Position numbers and translations under genes: made by a program
Notes under the pieces: model-generated
Databases searched by the model: none
What the model saw: the letters and a program-made list of their open reading frames with translations, nothing else
Told to the model about the DNA's origin: nothing
Source: Bacteroidales bacterium
GTDB lineage: Bacteria; Bacteroidota; Bacteroidia; Bacteroidales; VadinHA17
DNA: 45,185 bases
Assembly: GCA_012519515.1 (NCBI GenBank)
Contig: JAAYQC010000137.1
Span: 1-45,185 of the forward strand
Reading direction: 5' to 3'
Shown here: piece after piece, positions 17,264-25,192 of the stretch
Layout: each line of letters starts with the position of its first letter
Numbering within the stretch: position 1 is the first letter of the stretch

Positions 17264-18539
17264 TCTTAATCTTATTTAAATGTACAGGACAATACTGGAA
17301 GCACTTGCCACAGCTGAAGCATTTGCCCTTATGTGGTACATATTCAGTTCTTCTGGTTCGTGTTGACAATGAAACAAGGCTTAGTCCGAATGATATTCCG
17401 AGGAATAGTCCCATCCAGATCGAAGCCTTGCGGAAGCGCTCATGTATGTGCATCTCTTTTTCAAACAGTTCGGCATTTGTGGTTCCTGCTTCCTTGAAGC
17501 TCAGTGCAGCCTGCGAAATTGCCGGTATACCATGTTCGGCTTCAGCCCTGATTTCCCTTGCAAGTCTCACATCACTGTTGAGTCCGGTAAGAACAGGGGA
17601 GAGGCTTGAGAAAATAACAGCTCCTGCAACGGCAAAAACCGGGACAAGCAGAATCCAGGTAAGAAATCTCTTTCGTTCCTTTTCCGGTTCAACAAGCGGG
17701 CGGGCAAGATCCGCGGGAAGAATGGCATTGTAGGGGCATGCATCCTCGCACAATCTGCAATTGGTACATTCGGAAGGTGTAATAGTAAGATGCTTTTTAG
17801 AGAATCGTGAAAAGATATTGAGTAAAACACCGTAAGGGCAAAGATATCTGCAGTAGGGACGGTTTACAAATATCCCCGTTATAAGCAGCAAGGCTCCGAA
17901 GATCGCCATAGTATATGGAGCATTGAGCCTGAAGATGCCGACAAAGGGATCGTAACGACATATAAGGAACTGGCTTTCGGTAGCTGCCGAAAGAACCGAT
18001 AAGCCCAGGTAGACAAAAGGCACTGATATCATTATTGACTCTACAACTCTTGGAAATTTGACAGTCCGGAATCCGACCAGTTCCTGTATCGCGCCCAGGG
18101 GGCACACGCCGGCGCAGAACACCCTTCCGAAGGCAAGTGCGAAGAGCAGCGGAATAATAAAGAACAGAAGTGCTGTGAGCGGAATTGAATAAGTATCATT
18201 AAAGAGAGCCAGTGCAACGTTCTGAATGGAACCGACCGAACAGATGCAACCTTCCCTGAAGAAACCGAAATAAGCCAGTGAAAATACCGACAGCCAGACC
18301 AGTCCGTTCCGGGAGCGTTTTTTGAGAGCCAGCCAGGCAGCCACCGAAAGAGCAGCTATAAGGACAGCGAGATCGATGTATTCCCAGACGGGAGCCCTGT
18401 CGGCCGGCATCTGGTGCTCGGGATAAACGTAACCGGATTCAAATTCCGGTCTCGGGAATCTTTCCTGTGCAAAAAGGACGGCATGCCATGCAAGCATGAC
18501 AAACAGCAGAATATATGGAAGCTTCTTTTTCACCTTCAC
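17250..18539 (-). CDS. NapH/NosR-like polytopic 4Fe-4S membrane protein
   Basis: An inner-membrane electron carrier of the NapH/NosR C-terminal family, which passes electrons between quinol and Fe-S or periplasmic partners. A signal-like first TM segment (about 7-24) leads a set of TM helices. They are interleaved with the family motifs FCAGVCPLGAIQEL and YCRYLCPYGVLLN, followed by a classic [4Fe-4S] motif CTNCRLCEDACPYNAI. After another TM pair the C-terminus carries CFSCGKCFQYCP. An extra pair, CICSV, lies near residue 100. At 429 aa it is longer than NapH because of a loop near 310-370. It starts one base after the stop of the exported ferredoxin, so the two probably form a transmembrane relay. 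Confidence 0.87.
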   Translation of the reverse strand: MKVKKKLPYILLFVMLAWHAVLFAQERFPRPEFESGYVYPEHQMPADRAPVWEYIDLAVLIAALSVAAWLALKKRSRNGLVWLSVFSLAYFGFFREGCICSVGSIQNVALALFNDTYSIPLTALLFFIIPLLFALAFGRVFCAGVCPLGAIQELVGFRTVKFPRVVESIMISVPFVYLGLSVLSAATESQFLICRYDPFVGIFRLNAPYTMAIFGALLLITGIFVNRPYCRYLCPYGVLLNIFSRFSKKHLTITPSECTNCRLCEDACPYNAILPADLARPLVEPEKERKRFLTWILLVPVFAVAGAVIFSSLSPVLTGLNSDVRLAREIRAEAEHGIPAISQAALSFKEAGTTNAELFEKEMHIHERFRKASIWMGLFLGISFGLSLVSLSTRTRRTEYVPHKGKCFSCGKCFQYCPVHLNKIKNDKA

Positions 18540-19103
18540 TTAAATCTTTTCTTTTGGAATATACTGGACTTTGTCGGAGATCCTTGATATGGCACCGGAA
18601 GGACAACTCCTTGCTATTGCACATTCGTTGCAGTTCACACAAAGGTTCTGATCGATCTGAAGATAAAGCGAGCCGTTGCCGAAATCCTTGCATCCCTTGA
18701 CACATTTTCCACAGCCGTCGCAAAGATCTTTATCGACGGTATACTCGAAATATGGTTCCTCGACGAATTTGCGGGTTATTGCACCGGTGGGACACATCTG
18801 ATTCTCTGCTCCCGTGCTGATGGTTCTCGCACCCTGCCGGAGGTATCCACCGCAGAGGTCGCAATAACCGCACATCTGATAATTATGCATGCATTTTACT
18901 GCCGAGGGAGTAAGCACGCAATGTGTTTTGCACTGTCCGCAGGTGTTGCATTTGTAAGGATCTATCTGCCAGACTGTTCCCGCGGTTGTTATCTTTGTGG
19001 AAAGAACAACGGGGAGAGCCAGTACCGGAACGGCAACAAGGACTTTACCTGCTTTCCTTACAAAGTCCCTTCGCGACTTATATATATTATCTTTCTCCAT
19101 CAT
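18540..19103 (-). CDS. Tat-exported multi-cluster ferredoxin
   Basis: A 187-aa iron-sulfur protein with a twin-arginine-type leader: SRRDFVRKAG (Arg11-Arg12) followed by the hydrophobic stretch VLVAVPVLALPVVL. This implies folding with clusters in the cytoplasm, then export or anchoring on the periplasmic face. The mature part has Cys groups CNTCGQCKTHC, CGYCDLCGG with a later MCPTGAI, CDGCGKCVKGC and CVNCNECAIARSCP, enough for about four [4Fe-4S] clusters, as in HybA/NrfC-type subunits. The ATG overlaps the stop of the 59-aa peptide upstream (ATGA), and the NapH-like gene begins right after its stop. It probably exchanges electrons with the NapH-like protein; its final partner is unknown. 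Confidence 0.87.
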   Translation of the reverse strand: MMEKDNIYKSRRDFVRKAGKVLVAVPVLALPVVLSTKITTAGTVWQIDPYKCNTCGQCKTHCVLTPSAVKCMHNYQMCGYCDLCGGYLRQGARTISTGAENQMCPTGAITRKFVEEPYFEYTVDKDLCDGCGKCVKGCKDFGNGSLYLQIDQNLCVNCNECAIARSCPSGAISRISDKVQYIPKEKI

Positions 19104-19279
19104 CTTGAGAATTTACTACAGTCATTTTCACTTGTGCAGAGTCCTTTGCCCGGACAGTCTGAACAATTCTTTCCCCTGACGGTTCTTGATCCGAGAGCAA
19201 GTGCAAGAAAAGCCAGAAAGGCAAGCAGGAGACTTCTTGCAAGTTTCTCTATAAAATCCGGTCGTGTCATCTTAGTCAT
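19100..19279 (-). CDS. 59-aa Cys-rich single-pass membrane peptide
   Basis: This gene falls just under the ORF-track cutoff. The peptide starts MTKMTRPDFIEKLARS, then has one TM segment (LLLAFLAFLALALG), then a Cys-rich tail with C-x2-C-x5-C-x5-C (CSDCPGKGLC plus a later Cys). The evidence that it is real is strong: its ATG overlaps the TGA of the NHL-propeller gene (ATGA) and its own TGA overlaps the ATG of the Tat ferredoxin (ATGA), so it exactly fills the gap in a coupled operon. Four Cys on the outer side of a membrane anchor could bind a metal or small Fe-S cluster, or form disulfides. An internal Met at 19270 is an alternative start. I recognise no family. Confidence 0.8.
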   Translation of the reverse strand: MTKMTRPDFIEKLARSLLLAFLAFLALALGSRTVRGKNCSDCPGKGLCTSENDCSKFSR

Positions 19280-20190
19280 TTTCTTTTGAAGACATAAAGT
19301 TTATTGTCAAAGCTGTTTGCACCATAAATTGTTTCACCGTCGGCTGATGCCACATCGAGTGGAACCGACTGGTTGAAATCATTGTTCACCGATACAAAGG
19401 CAATGAATTTACCTTCCTTGTCAAGGATTTTGATTCTGTTGATTCCCTTTTCAGCAGTAAGGAAACCTTGCGGGACAATGGCAAAATGAACGGGGTTGCA
19501 GCATCCGCAGAATGCTCCCGGAGCAGTTCCTGCCTCCCCGAATTCAGAAAGCTTTCTACCGTCGATGCTCCATGTTTCTATTCTCCTGTACCCGGTGTTT
19601 GTCGCGAAAACCAGGTTACCCGACACTGCAACATCAAAATAGGGACTGGGGATCACAAATCTTTCGTTACCCTGACCCATCATTGTCACAACCTCTCCAC
19701 CCTTGTTCAGAACAAATATCCTTTTGTTCCCTGCATCGGCAAATACAACATACCGTGGCGAAGCAGAAACCGAGGTAATCAGGCAGTCTGCCTCATAGGG
19801 TCCCCATTCACCGATCAGTTTTCCTGAAGGCGAAATAAGGTAGATAAGCTCACTACTTGCAGCAAACACGGTGTCGCCGGATACTGCCAGGGCTGTAATG
19901 CTTTCTTCTGTTTCGACTGACCAGAGTTCCTTAAAATCCTTAGTCATAGCCGACACATGTAATCCGCCGCCAACAAAAACATTTCCGTCCTGTCCGGCCG
20001 CAACTGAGGAGAGCGAGCCTGAAGGAACGTTAAAGGATTTTTTAATTTCCCAATCAGCCTCATAATCCCTGCCTGGCCTTGATGTCGTATTGCTTACAGC
20101 AGGGCCTGCCCTGAATGCATCATAGATCATGTAGCCCATGAATGCCAGGAGTATTACGAGAGAAAATATGGCGGCCGCGTCCTTCTTCAT
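19276..20190 (-). CDS. Membrane-anchored NHL-type beta-propeller with a CxCC motif
   Basis: A 304-aa protein with an N-terminal TM anchor (about 5-24, IFSLVILLAFMGYMIYDAF) and a periplasmic NHL-like six-bladed propeller. Blades read as SVAAGQDGNVFVGG, ITALAVSGDTVFAAS, TSVSASPRYVVFADAGNKRI, DVAVSGNLVFATNTGYRRIE and FAIVPQGFLTAEKGINRIKI. In the fifth blade the stretch FCGCCNPVHF puts three cysteines in four residues; this is unusual for a structural propeller and could bind metal or interact with the Cys-rich peptide encoded just downstream. It starts 1 bp after the preceding propeller gene and overlaps the next by ATGA. No enzyme activity can be assigned. Confidence 0.85.
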   Translation of the reverse strand: MKKDAAAIFSLVILLAFMGYMIYDAFRAGPAVSNTTSRPGRDYEADWEIKKSFNVPSGSLSSVAAGQDGNVFVGGGLHVSAMTKDFKELWSVETEESITALAVSGDTVFAASSELIYLISPSGKLIGEWGPYEADCLITSVSASPRYVVFADAGNKRIFVLNKGGEVVTMMGQGNERFVIPSPYFDVAVSGNLVFATNTGYRRIETWSIDGRKLSEFGEAGTAPGAFCGCCNPVHFAIVPQGFLTAEKGINRIKILDKEGKFIAFVSVNNDFNQSVPLDVASADGETIYGANSFDNKLYVFKRK

Positions 20191-20191
20191 G

Positions 20192-21658
20192 TTATATCCC
20201 TGTTCCGATATTCAGACAGAGCAGGTTTCGTGCATCCCTGAGAATGAGGTAATTTCCGGCGATAGCCATAGGTCCCCATGCTTCAATCCCATCAAGAATA
20301 TCATAATGTGAGAGCATGGAGGCAGTTGCGCCTTCGAGCCTGAAAATGTAAAGGTTTGCATCATCATCAAGAAGTATGAGTCTGTCGTCCTTTACAATAA
20401 ACGGCCCGAGCCCTCTTCCGAACCTCATGTCCTTTCCACTGCTCCAGATAAGGTTCCTGAGATCAGACTTATGATAGGAGACAAGCTGTTTTTTCAGTGG
20501 TCCGGCATTCTCGGGCATCACTGACCAGACATAGTCACCTGTAAGAATTGGAGTTTGCTGGTCGCTTGACAATCCTTCCATTGCCTTATGAGTTTCAATA
20601 AGGGTAACAGAGTATCCTGATCCGTCAAAGTCAACTCTGATTTTTCCACCGCCTGCGCCATAGCTTCCGAAGACAGCTATTTCTCCGTTACCCAGATACA
20701 GCGGGGAGGCCGCGGTGGTTGCAGGGTTCCATTCCTTTGTCTTCCACAGTACCCGCCCGACATCACTTCCGTCGGCAGCAACACCTACAACTCCTCCCAC
20801 GGCATTGTAAACATACATCTTCCTTCCATGGATGACCATCGGAATTATTGAACCGTGCGACATCATCAGTGAGTCAGGGTTAGGAGTGCGCCACAGAATC
20901 TCCCCGTCAGCACAATTCACGCCGATCATCAGGGCTTTACCGCCGGGAGCAAGTATTGCAACATCGTTATCAATAAGAGGACACTGGCCTGCATAGAAAT
21001 CAGGTGTTATCTTGCCCTTTGAACTTCCGGGAACACCAAATTCCTTTTCCATGTCGATGGTCCAGAACAGATCGCCGGTGATCGGATCAACGCACATTAC
21101 ATGCGACCTGGGTCCGATGGTTACCACATACTTGTCGGTCACGGCAGGAATAGTACGCGAATAGCCATGATTACGCTTCATTTCCACATTGTACCATCTC
21201 CTCCAGAGTTCGGTACCCGATTTCAGGGAGAAACAGCGCAGCATATCGGCTTTTCTCCTTTCATTATAGTCAAGAAGGTAAACCCTTCCGTTCTTGACAG
21301 CCGGTCCGGCATAGCCCTCACCAAGAGTTACCTTCCACATTACCGGCGGACCTGTGGTATCCCACGATTCAGCCATTGCAAAGGTATCCCTGACAATGTT
21401 ATCGAAATTGACACCCCTGAACCTTGGCCATTCGCCGGATACCATTTCGTCGAAAGTACCAAGCGAGTCGAAGAATTCACCAACAATGACTTCCTCCGAC
21501 CGCGGTTCGATTTTTGGTCTGTTGTCCATACCCGGTACCCTCATAGTCATTTCAGCCGGATAATGGTCGGCGGCAAGCCACCATACCAGTACCGCGGCAA
21601 AGATAACTGCAGATACCCCGGTAAGAAGTCTGTTATTTTTCCTTAATGTCATATGCAA
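20192..21658 (-). CDS. Membrane-anchored PQQ-like beta-propeller protein
   Basis: A 488-aa protein with an N-terminal TM anchor (about 12-28, TGVSAVIFAAVLVWWLA). A linker precedes the propeller, which opens with EWPRFRGVNFDN, the same WPxFRG signature as the other propellers here. Blades such as SGTELWRRWYNVE, TGDLFWTIDMEKE, DGEILWRTPNPD and VGRVLWKTKEW point to an eight-bladed BamB/quinoprotein-like fold. The start overlaps the previous gene by 26 bp; an internal Met at 21652 is an alternative. It lies second in the train. No active-site Asp/Ca signature or heme motif was recognised, so catalysis with PQQ is not supported. Confidence 0.85.
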   Translation of the reverse strand: MHMTLRKNNRLLTGVSAVIFAAVLVWWLAADHYPAEMTMRVPGMDNRPKIEPRSEEVIVGEFFDSLGTFDEMVSGEWPRFRGVNFDNIVRDTFAMAESWDTTGPPVMWKVTLGEGYAGPAVKNGRVYLLDYNERRKADMLRCFSLKSGTELWRRWYNVEMKRNHGYSRTIPAVTDKYVVTIGPRSHVMCVDPITGDLFWTIDMEKEFGVPGSSKGKITPDFYAGQCPLIDNDVAILAPGGKALMIGVNCADGEILWRTPNPDSLMMSHGSIIPMVIHGRKMYVYNAVGGVVGVAADGSDVGRVLWKTKEWNPATTAASPLYLGNGEIAVFGSYGAGGGKIRVDFDGSGYSVTLIETHKAMEGLSSDQQTPILTGDYVWSVMPENAGPLKKQLVSYHKSDLRNLIWSSGKDMRFGRGLGPFIVKDDRLILLDDDANLYIFRLEGATASMLSHYDILDGIEAWGPMAIAGNYLILRDARNLLCLNIGTGI

Positions 21659-22967
21659 AAAAAGCTTCTCCGTGTCTTATATAAAGCACACCGTTATGGA
21701 TAACGGGATGTGCCCAGTACGGACCGGATCCGCCATTGATTTTAAAACTGCTTACAAGATCAAAGCCGGCCGGATCGGGCCGCAGCAAACCAACGTTGCC
21801 ATTTTTTTCTTCATAGATATAAAGCATGCCATCGGCAGCCATTATTGATCCTTTATTGTTCCAGTGCTCTTCCCACATAAGCTCGCCTGCCTTCCAGTCA
21901 ACGCAACACCAGTTACCGTTACCATTGTTTATCCAGTTCGATCCGTAAATGTAGCCGTCAACAACCACGACTCCGCCATGGTGCACATCCATAATCTCAT
22001 TCTTCCACACAAAAGAAGCCTTTTTGCCATCATCGCCTATGTCGATCATCAAACCACCGTGATCGTATCCTCCTGACATATAAATCATGTTTCCTGAAGA
22101 TACCGGAGTAACGCACAAGATCTGACCTGTATCGTTGATATCTGATTTGCCCAAAGCCTCCCTGTGATTTATCTTCCAAAGCATTGATCCGTTGGAAACA
22201 TCAATTCCAAATATGAATCGTGGTGTTATGTTTACCAGGATTTTCGTCCCGGCTTTCTTTACAAGAGTAGGAGAAAGATAAGAAGCAGGATCATTTACGC
22301 TTTCCGATTTCCAGATAAGCTCACCTGAATTCTTGTTAAGCGCTATTGTTGTTGTCTGGGGTCCGCCGGTAGTAAAATAAAGCTTGTCACTATCAATCAT
22401 TGGAGATTCGGCTATGCCCCATGGACCATATGTTCCGCCATACTCTTCGCTTGCCTTCAGCGACCATATTATTTCACCCGATATACCATTTATGCATGCA
22501 AGATCACCGTAACCGCTGCTTACGTAAACTCTTTCTCCATCCACTGTCGGTGTACATCTGCTTTCCGGGTATGACTTTTCCCAGCATCTTCCGTAAGGAG
22601 TTTTCCATATAATCTTTCCGGAGGGGTCAAGTGCAACAAGAACATCATTCGGCTCTTCCAGACCTGTTATATATATAGTGTTGTTTCCGAAGACGGGAGA
22701 GGAGTTACCCTTTGGTAATTCATTGGTTGACCAGATCAGTCCGGGGCCTTCATCAGGCCACGATTTCATCAGCCCTTTTGCTGACGAAACACCCGACCGG
22801 TCGTCTTCCCTCCATCCGATCACTTCATTGTCTTTAATCTTAACCATGGAAGTATCAGAGGGACTGACAGACACTCTGGGATCCTTTGAGATCAGATAGA
22901 AAACTCCGTATTCGATGGCACCGATGATTATCAGGGTAAGTACCAATATCAGAATTCTTTTTATCAT
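21633..22967 (-). CDS. Membrane-anchored PQQ-like beta-propeller protein, first gene of the operon
   Basis: A 444-aa protein with an N-terminal TM anchor (about 4-27, RILILVLTLIIIGAIEYGVFYLI) and a periplasmic propeller. Blade ends include SGKIIWKTPYG, SGEIIWSLKASE, SGELIWKSESV, NGSMLWKINHRE and AGELMWEEHWN, and a final AFFAYDIKEK closes the ring. It is the 5'-most gene of the train, after a 227-bp gap that should hold the main promoter. Its stop lies inside the start of the second propeller gene. The five propellers are diverged in anchor and loops, so they look like distinct parts rather than a recent duplication. Confidence 0.85.
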   Translation of the reverse strand: MIKRILILVLTLIIIGAIEYGVFYLISKDPRVSVSPSDTSMVKIKDNEVIGWREDDRSGVSSAKGLMKSWPDEGPGLIWSTNELPKGNSSPVFGNNTIYITGLEEPNDVLVALDPSGKIIWKTPYGRCWEKSYPESRCTPTVDGERVYVSSGYGDLACINGISGEIIWSLKASEEYGGTYGPWGIAESPMIDSDKLYFTTGGPQTTTIALNKNSGELIWKSESVNDPASYLSPTLVKKAGTKILVNITPRFIFGIDVSNGSMLWKINHREALGKSDINDTGQILCVTPVSSGNMIYMSGGYDHGGLMIDIGDDGKKASFVWKNEIMDVHHGGVVVVDGYIYGSNWINNGNGNWCCVDWKAGELMWEEHWNNKGSIMAADGMLYIYEEKNGNVGLLRPDPAGFDLVSSFKINGGSGPYWAHPVIHNGVLYIRHGEAFFAYDIKEK

Positions 22968-23194
22968 AATAGTTTAATTTTTAATTCAAAAATCAAGACA
23001 CAGACTCAAGACACATGACTCAAAGGTCAGACCGCATACCACTTTCGGCATATTTCAGCCATGATGCCGCAAGATATAAAAACTACTGGAATCAATTAAA
23101 ATATCATTCTTGTCTGAATCTTCAACAAACATGTATTTAATGTTTTTTAACAGCTCTTGACAGATACAATACAATCTGTTCCGGATTATCCGGA
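22968..23194. promoter_or_regulatory. Probable control region of the long propeller/redox operon
   Basis: This 227-bp gene-free stretch separates the end of the LytTR regulator from the first propeller gene and should contain the operon promoter (minus strand). It holds an imperfect direct repeat (TCAAGACACA at 22993 and 23006) and a 13-bp palindrome CCGGATTATCCGG at 23181-23193, beside the regulator stop codon. I could not place a convincing Bacteroidota -33/-7 promoter. Confidence 0.4.
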
Positions 23195-23950
23195 TCAGGA
23201 GTTCCGTACAATCCATGCCTTGAATTCTGCTGCCCTGTTTTTACTCACATAAATTCTTTCCGGCGTTTCCACATCAAGTGTTACAAGCAACCGGCTATCG
23301 AACCAGATTGTTATATTTTTAACACTGCTACGGGCAACAATGAATTGCTTGTTAGCCCTGATGAATTCCTCCGGATTTAGTATCGACTCAATCTGCTCAA
23401 GTGTTCCGGGGTAAGGGAACCATTTACCATTTTTCAGACATACCCTGGTATTTTTTTTAGTAGAATAAAAACATGACAGCTCTTCTGTTCCGACGGGTTG
23501 AAGCTGGTCTTTCACAGGTATCAGAATCTTGTCCCTGAATGTCTGTTTCGGAGAAAGCTGACTAAGCTGTGCCAGGTATTTAACTACTTCCTGCCTGTTC
23601 AGCTTCCGGAATTTTTCAAGCGCCCTTTTCAGGTCATCTTTCTTAACGGGTTTCAGCAGATAATCAATACTGTTAACCCTGAAAGCCTCAATGGCATATT
23701 CATCATAAGCCGTTATGAAAATAACCGGCGTTTCAATGTTCAGTTTGTCAAAGACCGAGAAAGCCGATCCGTCGGACAAATGGATATCCATTAGGATCAG
23801 ATCAGGCAATTCGTTGTTTTTCAACCATCTGACAGTCTGAGCAATACTTTCGGTACAGCCTGCAATATTAATCTCAGGTTCTATTTCCTTCAGAATAACC
23901 CAAAGGTTTTCGCATGCTGCAGTTTCGTCTTCTACAATCAAAATTCTCAT
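23195..23950 (-). CDS. LytTR-family response regulator
   Basis: DNA-binding partner of the histidine kinase encoded 6 bp upstream. The receiver domain (about 1-120) has the acidic pair VEDE, the phospho-acceptor Asp55 in LILMDIHLSDG, a Thr in VIFITAYDEYA and the Lys of YLLKPVKK. A linker leads to a C-terminal LytTR domain (about 145-250) recognisable by FYSTKKNTRVCL, the RANKQFIVARSSV block and a final YVSKNRAAEFKAWI. At 251 aa it is standard for the family. It lies between the terpenoid-like operon and the propeller operon, and either or both could be its targets. Confidence 0.93.
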   Translation of the reverse strand: MRILIVEDETAACENLWVILKEIEPEINIAGCTESIAQTVRWLKNNELPDLILMDIHLSDGSAFSVFDKLNIETPVIFITAYDEYAIEAFRVNSIDYLLKPVKKDDLKRALEKFRKLNRQEVVKYLAQLSQLSPKQTFRDKILIPVKDQLQPVGTEELSCFYSTKKNTRVCLKNGKWFPYPGTLEQIESILNPEEFIRANKQFIVARSSVKNITIWFDSRLLVTLDVETPERIYVSKNRAAEFKAWIVRNS

Positions 23951-23956
23951 GTCGTA

Positions 23957-24997
23957 TTACTTTAAAGGCAGGAATACGGCAAAAGTTTTGCCATCATTAA
24001 TTATCCTTATCCTACGGTTCAGAAGAAGCCAGAACCGGCTTTCCAGGTTTTTGAGGCCGGTTCCGTTTGTTTCAGGAGCTACCAATTTGGGGAAAATTGG
24101 ATTTGAAACCACAAGTTCCGAGCTTTCATTGAGCCATATCCGTACCTCCATTTTGTGTTCACTGTCGATGGTATTGTGCAATACAATATTCTCGAGTAGG
24201 GGAAGCAAGGATAGAACGGGGATTCTGAGATCAAGTTTGTCTTCAGCTACCTCAGACAGAAATACCAGCTTACCTGCAAAACGGACTTCCATCATATAAA
24301 TGAAAGCCTTCAGGAAGCCGAGCTCTTCTTCAAGACTAACCATCACCTTCCTTTCACTCTGAAGAATATATCGGAAAACATCCGACAGCTTATTCACGTA
24401 CTCCAGAGTCAGCTCATCATTTTTCTTCCTTATCAACGATGCAAGTCCGTTAAGAGAATTGAAAAAGAAATGGGGATTGATCTGATTTGCAAGTGCATTA
24501 TAGCGGCTTTCAAGATTTTCGATACGCAGCTGCTCGATTTCATGTTCCTTTTTTCTCTGTTCTGAAAGAAGAAATGTAAGGTGGCCGACAAGCATTGAGA
24601 AAATGAAGATCACAAAGAACTGAAACAGAAGCAGTCCGGTAAACCATTCCTGTTTCGGGCTGAGTACCACTGAAAAACCTATGTAGATACCATAGGCTAT
24701 CAGGGTGATCGCAAGACTGCAAAGCAAACGCTTAACAAAAAGAGGTGTTTTTATCTTCCTTAGATTGACGATAATAAGCAACCATGTCAAAGTTGCAAAA
24801 AAGAGGTATCTGAAGATAAAGAACAAGAGATGCACGGTGCTCTTTGACTCTCCGAGATACTCGCGTTCCATTGAAAAGAATGCTATATTTGGATAGATGA
24901 AGAACACCGAGCATACCAGACTGAAGACAAATATTTTGAAAGCTGTGATTTTCTCAGGCAGTTTCTTTTCTTCATTTCTGTTAAACAGAGTACTCAT
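23957..24997 (-). CDS. LytS-type sensor histidine kinase (His_kinase/HATPase)
   Basis: Membrane sensor that phosphorylates the LytTR regulator. The N-terminal half has four TM segments (about 25-45, 60-80, 93-113 and 125-147) with little periplasmic sequence, suggesting a signal within the membrane or at its surface. A coiled region EQRKKEHEIEQLRIENLESR precedes the dimerisation motif ANQINPHFFFNSLNGLASLI, whose His is the phospho-acceptor. The ATPase has a degenerate N-box, LLPLLENIVLHNTID, and a G-box with GTGLKNLESRF. At 346 aa it is typical of Bacteroidota LytS-like kinases. The stimulus is unknown. Confidence 0.92.
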   Translation of the reverse strand: MSTLFNRNEEKKLPEKITAFKIFVFSLVCSVFFIYPNIAFFSMEREYLGESKSTVHLLFFIFRYLFFATLTWLLIIVNLRKIKTPLFVKRLLCSLAITLIAYGIYIGFSVVLSPKQEWFTGLLLFQFFVIFIFSMLVGHLTFLLSEQRKKEHEIEQLRIENLESRYNALANQINPHFFFNSLNGLASLIRKKNDELTLEYVNKLSDVFRYILQSERKVMVSLEEELGFLKAFIYMMEVRFAGKLVFLSEVAEDKLDLRIPVLSLLPLLENIVLHNTIDSEHKMEVRIWLNESSELVVSNPIFPKLVAPETNGTGLKNLESRFWLLLNRRIRIINDGKTFAVFLPLK

Positions 24998-25015
24998 TAT
25001 GGGTTATTGTAGGTA

Positions 25016-25045
25016 ATAGATTATGTGGTTAATTATGTAATCTAT
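25016..25045. promoter_or_regulatory. Inverted repeat upstream of the sensor kinase gene
   Basis: ATAGATTA and TAATCTAT form an 8-bp inverted repeat with a 14-bp spacer, 19 bp before the kinase ATG. Position and symmetry would suit a binding site in the promoter of the two-component operon, perhaps for autoregulation. The sequence is AT-rich and unproven. Confidence 0.25.
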
Positions 25046-25192
25046 TTATTTGTAGGAATTGATCCTTTCATCTATATATAATCTGCTCACAAATTTAATG
25101 CTTGAAATGTAATTTATAAGGGTAATCGTCTTCAAAAGGAAATTTCCATACATTATCACGAAACAGGATCCATTTTCTATGTTTAAACGGCA

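Noticed and set aside
10959-22967. PQQ-dependent dehydrogenases
   Set aside because: The propellers carry the blade repeat but no recognised catalytic Asp/Ca signature or c-type heme motif, and no pqq biosynthesis genes are present, so a true quinoprotein role is not supported.
22993-23015. Direct repeat TCAAGACACA
   Set aside because: Two short copies of a low-complexity motif; too little to call a regulatory array or CRISPR.
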